NCBI GenBank assembly: GCA_903860085.1
Contig: CAIOPD010000133.1
Span: 1-10,139, forward strand
From: an uncultured Pseudomonadota bacterium
GTDB taxonomy: Bacteria; Pseudomonadota; Gammaproteobacteria; Burkholderiales; Methylophilaceae
Length of the DNA stretch: 10,139 bases
Reading direction: 5' to 3'
The number at the start of each line of letters is the position of its first letter. The first letter of the stretch is position 1. Below, piece after piece: positions 6,793-10,139 of the stretch. The translations under genes and the position numbers were made by a program. Below the pieces are notes generated by a model. It did no database searches. It saw nothing but the letters and a program-made list of their open reading frames with translations, and had not been told where the DNA came from.

Positions 6793-6820
6793 TGACAGTT
6801 TTAATTTTCGGCAACTGTCA
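6793..6820. repeat. perfect inverted repeat upstream of the ParA-type gene
   Basis: TGACAGTT (6793-6800) and AACTGTCA (6813-6820) are perfect 8-base arms around 12 bases. The repeat sits 12 bases beyond the Gcr-family stop and about 60 bases upstream of the ParA-type start. It could be an operator, or a hairpin at the end of the upstream transcript. No U-tract follows in either direction, so a standard intrinsic terminator is unlikely. Confidence 0.45.
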
Positions 6821-6832
6821 TTGCTAAGTGGC

Positions 6833-8866
6833 TTATTGATCGTTAGGAAGATCATCCTTGATAACCAATTCTTTAGGTGGCCAGATAAATTCACCGGGTT
6901 GCTGATGCAATCTAAACGCCAAATTACTTAAAAGCAAACGCCATTGCTGAAAGCGCACTTTTCTTGATTTCATTGCAACATATAATGCCAGACCAAAACT
7001 CAAGGTAAGATTAACAAAACCAATCATAGCTAGGCAAAAAATAGTAAAGACAATCACCTGCCAACTTAAAGCAAAATTTAACCCCACCGTAGCAAACCCA
7101 ACAAAAGCAGAAGAAAAGGCAATATGCCGAATATCAAATGGCAGACCAAATAGCACTCCTATCGCTGACATGCCACCTAGCAGGCAACCAAAATAAAAAT
7201 TCCCCGCTAATGCCCCTAGATTATTTTCAACATAATTAGCTACTCGCGAAAGTCGATGTACGCCAAGCAGCTTTTGCAACCATGGTAGTGCTCGTAAACG
7301 CTGTGGAATCTTGTTATATACCGCAAGATTGTCATGATAACCAGCGATTAATCCTGATAAAAACAAGCAAACCCCTGCTATTGCAGCATAAAAAATGGCA
7401 CCACTTTGCACTGGGTCAATATCCAGCAAGATTTGCTGAGATTTTTGTGGGCTGATGAAATGCTGACCACTAAAATAAAATATGGTACTGGAAATAACCA
7501 TGGCGACAGGTATTGCCAGTAATACATTGCCAAAGATAGCAATCAACTGACTGCGCATTGTTCTGGCGATTGTGGTCACGAGCATATGCATGTCTTTAGA
7601 TTTAAGGTCGTTAATGTCAATGCTCATTGCAATGGTAGCGGCGGTCATGGCTGGTTGTTTTGTAGCTACAGTAAAGTGCAAAATATGAATCAAGATAAAG
7701 CCAAAGCCATAGTTAAGACTAAACAATATAGCTTCGGTTAATGGTGCCAAATGAAGCTTGGCAACCATGATTTTAAGCATTGCCATCAGCGCGATAATGA
7801 CGCCTGCACCCATTGCAGAACGCATTAAAGCGAAATAATCCTTACGATTGCTTACGATATAATGCTCACCTGTGCGACTGGCATTTTCTGTCACCCGCTG
7901 CGCAATAATTTCCATGTTTTGCTGCCAGTGCTCAAGCAGATCATTTTTATGACATTCGCTATAAACTAACTGTTTGAACAAAGCCACCACTTCAACATTC
8001 GCGGTTTTTCCACAATTTAAATAATTGACTATATTGAGCAGCATCGTCAGGCGATCGATGTGCTGCGATATCTGTTGCAACAATAATGTAAGGTGAATAC
8101 TGGTGCCAGTTTGCGTGCTATTACGCCTAATTTTATTAGCGATTGCATTGCATTGATCAAGCATTACTAGAATATGTTTAATATCGGCAGTTTCACTTGC
8201 CAGCTTTCCAGGAGATAAAGGGTCGCTAGCACTTTTCGATAAGGCTAAAAATTTGCCCAATTCTGCATGCTGTGAAATAAACGGCGATCCGTGTTGCTCC
8301 AACTCTGGATGGTTACGCAACAGCTCTGGCTCTAGCCCAAGTGCAGCAATACGATAGGACAATACCTGCATGGCCTCCAATAAATTTTGTCTACACGGTT
8401 GAGTCATGCTTGGTGGCGCAGCATCAAAATGCATGGCAACAATCAACTGCTCCCAAATTTCATCTGGCACTGCCAAAATCCAGAGTTCATCACTAGGCTT
8501 ACTAAAAAACAGTGCGAAAGAATCAACTAAATAAGATGGATCTAATGCTGCAGGCAATAATTTATGCGCCATTCGGCGCAACATTTCAGTGAAGAATCCA
8601 GAGAATACCGAATGACGCGAGGTCAAAAATAGTGAGATTGGTTTATGCTCACTCAATAGCCAGAGTATTGCCTCGCGAAGTTGCTTTGCATAGGAAGGAT
8701 GATGATCGAGTAAATAACAAAGTGCTTGCAATGCTTTAATTGCAACTTCGGTTTGATTAGGTTTTGGCGGCCGAATATCCGCAACTAAATCTGCTATCAA
8801 CTGCTGAGCACTTAAATTTCTTTCAAAAACACGGATAATCATACTGCTTTGTCTAGCGTGGCTCAT
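6833..8866 (-). CDS. multi-pass membrane protein of the Gcr family (PF10136, usually labelled site-specific recombinase)
   Basis: The 677 residues fall into two parts. Residues 1-345 are soluble and helical and include the RTGEHYI segment (331-337) characteristic of the family. Residues 350-632 hold about seven hydrophobic segments (near 350-370, 376-400, 440-466, 488-510, 550-575, 581-600 and 602-632). HFTVATKQPAMTAATIA (397-413) follows the second segment, and the C-terminus is basic (MKSRKVRFQQWR). This matches the Gcr/SpecificRecomb family, common in betaproteobacteria and named after a Neisseria gene. I see no serine- or tyrosine-recombinase catalytic motif, and a seven-pass inner-membrane protein is hard to reconcile with recombination, so the family label should be treated with caution. 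The start is ATG 8866 with AGGAG 9 bases upstream; Met9 is a weaker alternative. The gene lies between suhB and the ParA-type gene, with its own likely promoter. Function is unknown. Confidence 0.87.
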   Translation of the reverse strand: MSHARQSSMIIRVFERNLSAQQLIADLVADIRPPKPNQTEVAIKALQALCYLLDHHPSYAKQLREAILWLLSEHKPISLFLTSRHSVFSGFFTEMLRRMAHKLLPAALDPSYLVDSFALFFSKPSDELWILAVPDEIWEQLIVAMHFDAAPPSMTQPCRQNLLEAMQVLSYRIAALGLEPELLRNHPELEQHGSPFISQHAELGKFLALSKSASDPLSPGKLASETADIKHILVMLDQCNAIANKIRRNSTQTGTSIHLTLLLQQISQHIDRLTMLLNIVNYLNCGKTANVEVVALFKQLVYSECHKNDLLEHWQQNMEIIAQRVTENASRTGEHYIVSNRKDYFALMRSAMGAGVIIALMAMLKIMVAKLHLAPLTEAILFSLNYGFGFILIHILHFTVATKQPAMTAATIAMSIDINDLKSKDMHMLVTTIARTMRSQLIAIFGNVLLAIPVAMVISSTIFYFSGQHFISPQKSQQILLDIDPVQSGAIFYAAIAGVCLFLSGLIAGYHDNLAVYNKIPQRLRALPWLQKLLGVHRLSRVANYVENNLGALAGNFYFGCLLGGMSAIGVLFGLPFDIRHIAFSSAFVGFATVGLNFALSWQVIVFTIFCLAMIGFVNLTLSFGLALYVAMKSRKVRFQQWRLLLSNLAFRLHQQPGEFIWPPKELVIKDDLPNDQ

Positions 8867-8890
8867 ACTGGCTTCTCTCCTAATATTTTC

Positions 8891-8919
8891 ATATTTTGCA
8901 GATTAGTAAACATGGTCAA
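8891..8919 (-). promoter_or_regulatory. candidate sigma-70 promoter for the Gcr-family gene
   Basis: On the minus strand TTGACC (8914-8919, five of six matches to -35) is followed after 17 bases by AAATAT (8891-8896), which keeps only the key A2, A5 and T6 of the -10 consensus. The start would lie very near the Shine-Dalgarno sequence, giving a short leader. Confidence 0.3.
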
Positions 8920-8945
8920 TATTACCATTACAGAGGCAAGCTTAA

Positions 8946-8977
8946 ACACTCGCTATCAAGAGTGTGGTTCTATAGCG
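8946..8977. repeat. two overlapping short inverted repeats
   Basis: ACACTC (8946-8951) pairs with GAGTGT (8960-8965), and CGCTAT (8951-8956) pairs with ATAGCG (8972-8977). The two cannot form together. Arms are only 6 bases, so significance is modest. Confidence 0.3.
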
Positions 8978-8997
8978 TGGAAATAGCTTTGAAATGC

Positions 8998-9033
8998 TGC
9001 AACAGACTGCCGTGAAAACGGCAACCTGTTGCA
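8998..9033 (-). terminator. strong hairpin directly after suhB, without a U-tract
   Basis: TGCAACAG (8998-9005) pairs with CTGTTGCA (9026-9033). After a 2x2 mismatch, TGCCGT (9008-9013) pairs with ACGGCA (9018-9023) around a 4-base loop (GAAA on the plus strand, TTTC on the minus strand). These 14 pairs start 6 bases after the suhB stop, the position expected for a terminator or 3'-end protector. No run of U follows, so the mode is uncertain. Confidence 0.5.
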
Positions 9034-9039
9034 CTAGGA

Positions 9040-9852
9040 TTAAATACTTACAGGCGTTTTGAGATCAGCCGTGACGTGCGGACTGATTGTTTGCAACATT
9101 TGTGAAAATACTTTTGGATTGGCAGCTACAATATTGCCTGTTTTAAGCCAGGATTCATTGCCTTCAAAGTCACCGACGATACCACCCGCTTCTTGCACCA
9201 ATAGGCCACCGGCTGCAATATCCCAAGTAGACAAACCAATTTCCCAAAAGCCGTCGTACCAACCCGCAGCCACGTAAGCTAAATCTAGTGCAGCTGAGCC
9301 AGGACGACGGATACCTGTCGTTTTCTTAATCATATCTTTTAACATATCTAGATAGGTATCGAGATGCGTAAAGTCACGGAATGGAAATCCGGTACCAATG
9401 ATGGTTTCTTGCAATTTGGTGCGTTGCGATACGCGGATACGCTTATCATTTAAGAATGCACCACGGCCTTTAGTCGCAGTAAACAAGTCATTTCTATTAG
9501 GGTCATATACAACCGCATGAGTAAGAACTCCACGCTCTTGAAGTGCGATAGAAATACAGTATTGCGGTAAGCCATGAAGGAAGTTAGTCGTACCATCTAA
9601 TGGATCAATAATCCAAATAAAGTCAGACTCAATATTTGATTCACCAGATTCCTCACCTAAAAAGCCATGATGTGGATATAAGTCTTTCAGCGTTTCAATA
9701 ATTGACTGCTCGGCGGCACGATCGACTTCAGTGACAAAGTCATTATAAGTTTTTGTTTGAATTTTAAGAGATCCGAGATCTTCAGAGGCGCGTGTAATAA
9801 TATTACCGGCGCGGCGGGCAGCTTTCACTGCATTGGTGAGCATTGGATGCAT
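9040..9852 (-). CDS. suhB: inositol-1-monophosphatase family protein SuhB
   Basis: This is a cytoplasmic Mg2+-dependent inositol monophosphatase fold protein. In E. coli, SuhB also works as a component of the Nus complex in rRNA transcription antitermination and RNA folding. The 270 residues begin MHPMLTNAVKAARRAGN, closely matching the E. coli N-terminus, which supports ATG 9852 as the start. Catalytic features are intact: NDFVTEVD (37-44), GEESGE (66-71, E67), DPLDGTTN (83-90, D83/D86) and WDIAAGGLLVQEAGG (210-224, D211). Length is normal (E. coli 267). The Shine-Dalgarno sequence is weak (GAG 5 bases before ATG). The gene heads the minus-strand run, is followed by a strong hairpin, and is preceded by a long region with alternative stems and a boxA-like element. 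Whether the main role is phosphatase or Nus factor cannot be told from sequence alone. Confidence 0.95.
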   Translation of the reverse strand: MHPMLTNAVKAARRAGNIITRASEDLGSLKIQTKTYNDFVTEVDRAAEQSIIETLKDLYPHHGFLGEESGESNIESDFIWIIDPLDGTTNFLHGLPQYCISIALQERGVLTHAVVYDPNRNDLFTATKGRGAFLNDKRIRVSQRTKLQETIIGTGFPFRDFTHLDTYLDMLKDMIKKTTGIRRPGSAALDLAYVAAGWYDGFWEIGLSTWDIAAGGLLVQEAGGIVGDFEGNESWLKTGNIVAANPKVFSQMLQTISPHVTADLKTPVSI

Positions 9853-9883
9853 ATTTTCTCGTATCTATTTAGGGGTTCAGTCT

Positions 9884-9946
9884 ATTAACGCAATCTGCGC
9901 CATGCAAAAATTAGCGCAAGGCAAAAAGATCTGCGCTTGCGTTAAT
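9884..9946 (-). promoter_or_regulatory. structured leader of suhB: long inverted repeat with internal alternatives
   Basis: ATTAACGCAA (9884-9893) and TTGCGTTAAT (9937-9946) form a perfect 10-base inverted repeat. Inside it, GCGCA (9914-9918) can pair with TGCGC at 9896-9900 or at 9932-9936, and CGCAAG (9915-9920) can pair with CTTGCG (9936-9941), which would break the outer stem. The 8-mer ATCTGCGC is present twice (9893-9900 and 9929-9936). The structure ends about 30 bases before the suhB start. Confidence 0.5.
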
Positions 9947-9959
9947 CTAATTTAAGACC

Positions 9960-9973
9960 GTTTTAAAGAACTG
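9960..9973 (-). promoter_or_regulatory. boxA-like element in the suhB leader
   Basis: On the minus strand, AGTTCTTTAAAA (9972 to 9961) agrees with the E. coli rrn boxA TGCTCTTTAACA at 9 of 12 positions, including the TCTTTAA core. It lies about 110 bases upstream of the suhB ATG. BoxA binds NusB/NusE, and E. coli suhB carries a boxA in its own 5' UTR. The match is short and the region AT-rich, so this is a candidate only. Confidence 0.4.
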
Positions 9974-9987
9974 ATAAAGGTGGCATT

Positions 9988-10044
9988 TTAATACATATCA
10001 TTATTTAAATATACTTTGTTAGGGCATGTATCAAATACAGTCAT
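9988..10044 (-). CDS. possible 18-residue open frame upstream of suhB
   Basis: A minus-strand ATG at 10044 opens an 18-codon frame, MTVFDTCPNKVYLNNDMY, preceded by AAGGAG (10055-10060) with a rather long 10-base spacer. I recognise no family. It could be a leader peptide, a remnant of a longer gene, or chance. The candidate promoter at 10062-10091 would start transcription at or inside this Shine-Dalgarno sequence, which argues against both being used together. Confidence 0.2.
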   Translation of the reverse strand: MTVFDTCPNKVYLNNDMY

Positions 10045-10061
10045 TTATAAAATTCTCCTTC

Positions 10062-10091
10062 TATGTAATTAGTTCAGGCTTTTTATGTCAA
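10062..10091 (-). promoter_or_regulatory. candidate promoter of the suhB leader
   Basis: On the minus strand a perfect TTGACA (10086-10091) is followed after 18 bases by TACATA (10062-10067), a weak -10. The transcript would start near 10055, giving a suhB leader of about 200 bases that includes the boxA-like element and the stems. Confidence 0.35.
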
Positions 10092-10139
10092 CTACGTATT
10101 TCCAGGTTACTCACCAATCATATTCATGATTAATTAATA

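Noticed and set aside
6833..8866. A mobile-element reading of the 'recombinase' gene
   Set aside because: There are no terminal repeats, integrase motifs, attachment-site duplications or composition shifts around it. The protein is a predicted membrane protein and the neighbours are housekeeping genes.
10085..10129. 14-codon plus-strand frame near the window end (ATG at 10085)
   Set aside because: Only a weak purine stretch precedes it, it is very short, and it overlaps the candidate minus-strand promoter. Nothing marks it as a gene.
10116..10131. Inverted repeat AATCAT / ATGATT at the window edge
   Set aside because: Six-base AT-rich arms at the end of the window with no associated gene. 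Not distinguishable from chance.
9853..10139. Expected divergent neighbour of suhB (trmJ, as in many proteobacteria)
   Set aside because: No plus-strand frame in this stretch shows an RNA methyltransferase N-terminus, so the arrangement is not present within the window.

Overview
This looks like chromosomal housekeeping DNA from a moderately AT-rich betaproteobacterium. The Gcr/PF10136-type membrane protein, the SuhB and NadB sequences and the overall base composition point towards Nitrosomonadales, possibly a Methylophilaceae methylotroph such as Methylotenera or Methylophilus. That placement is inferred from family knowledge, not from a search. I see no insertion sequence, prophage gene, tRNA, rRNA or CRISPR array.

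Layout. Positions 1-3000 are read on the plus strand: the C-terminal third of L-aspartate oxidase (nadB, cut by the window edge), a DEAD-box RNA helicase of the RhlE type with a long disordered RG-rich tail, and a SlyD-like FKBP peptidyl-prolyl isomerase/metallochaperone. A strong bidirectional terminator at 3001-3033 closes this half. From 9852 down to 3059 everything is on the minus strand, read in the order suhB (inositol monophosphatase family, a Nus-complex factor), a 677-residue multi-pass membrane protein usually labelled 'site-specific recombinase Gcr', an orphan ParA-type ATPase, a 74-residue charged protein, and mutS (mismatch repair). The last ~290 bases hold no convincing protein gene. 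They hold what looks like a long, structured suhB leader.

How the genes fit together. Most are independent housekeeping functions (NAD synthesis, RNA remodelling, protein folding, rRNA antitermination/processing, mismatch repair). The least understood part is the block between suhB and mutS. There a ParA-like ATPase with an intact deviant Walker A motif is followed by a small protein with a basic N-terminal part and an acidic helical C-terminal part. That arrangement resembles known ParA/adaptor positioning pairs such as McdA/McdB, and it is my main candidate for an undescribed system. The second point of interest is the suhB leader, which carries a boxA-like element and mutually exclusive stems. 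In E. coli suhB is autoregulated through a boxA in its 5' UTR, so the same logic may be conserved here. Several intergenic regions also carry alternative stem pairings that deserve a covariation test.
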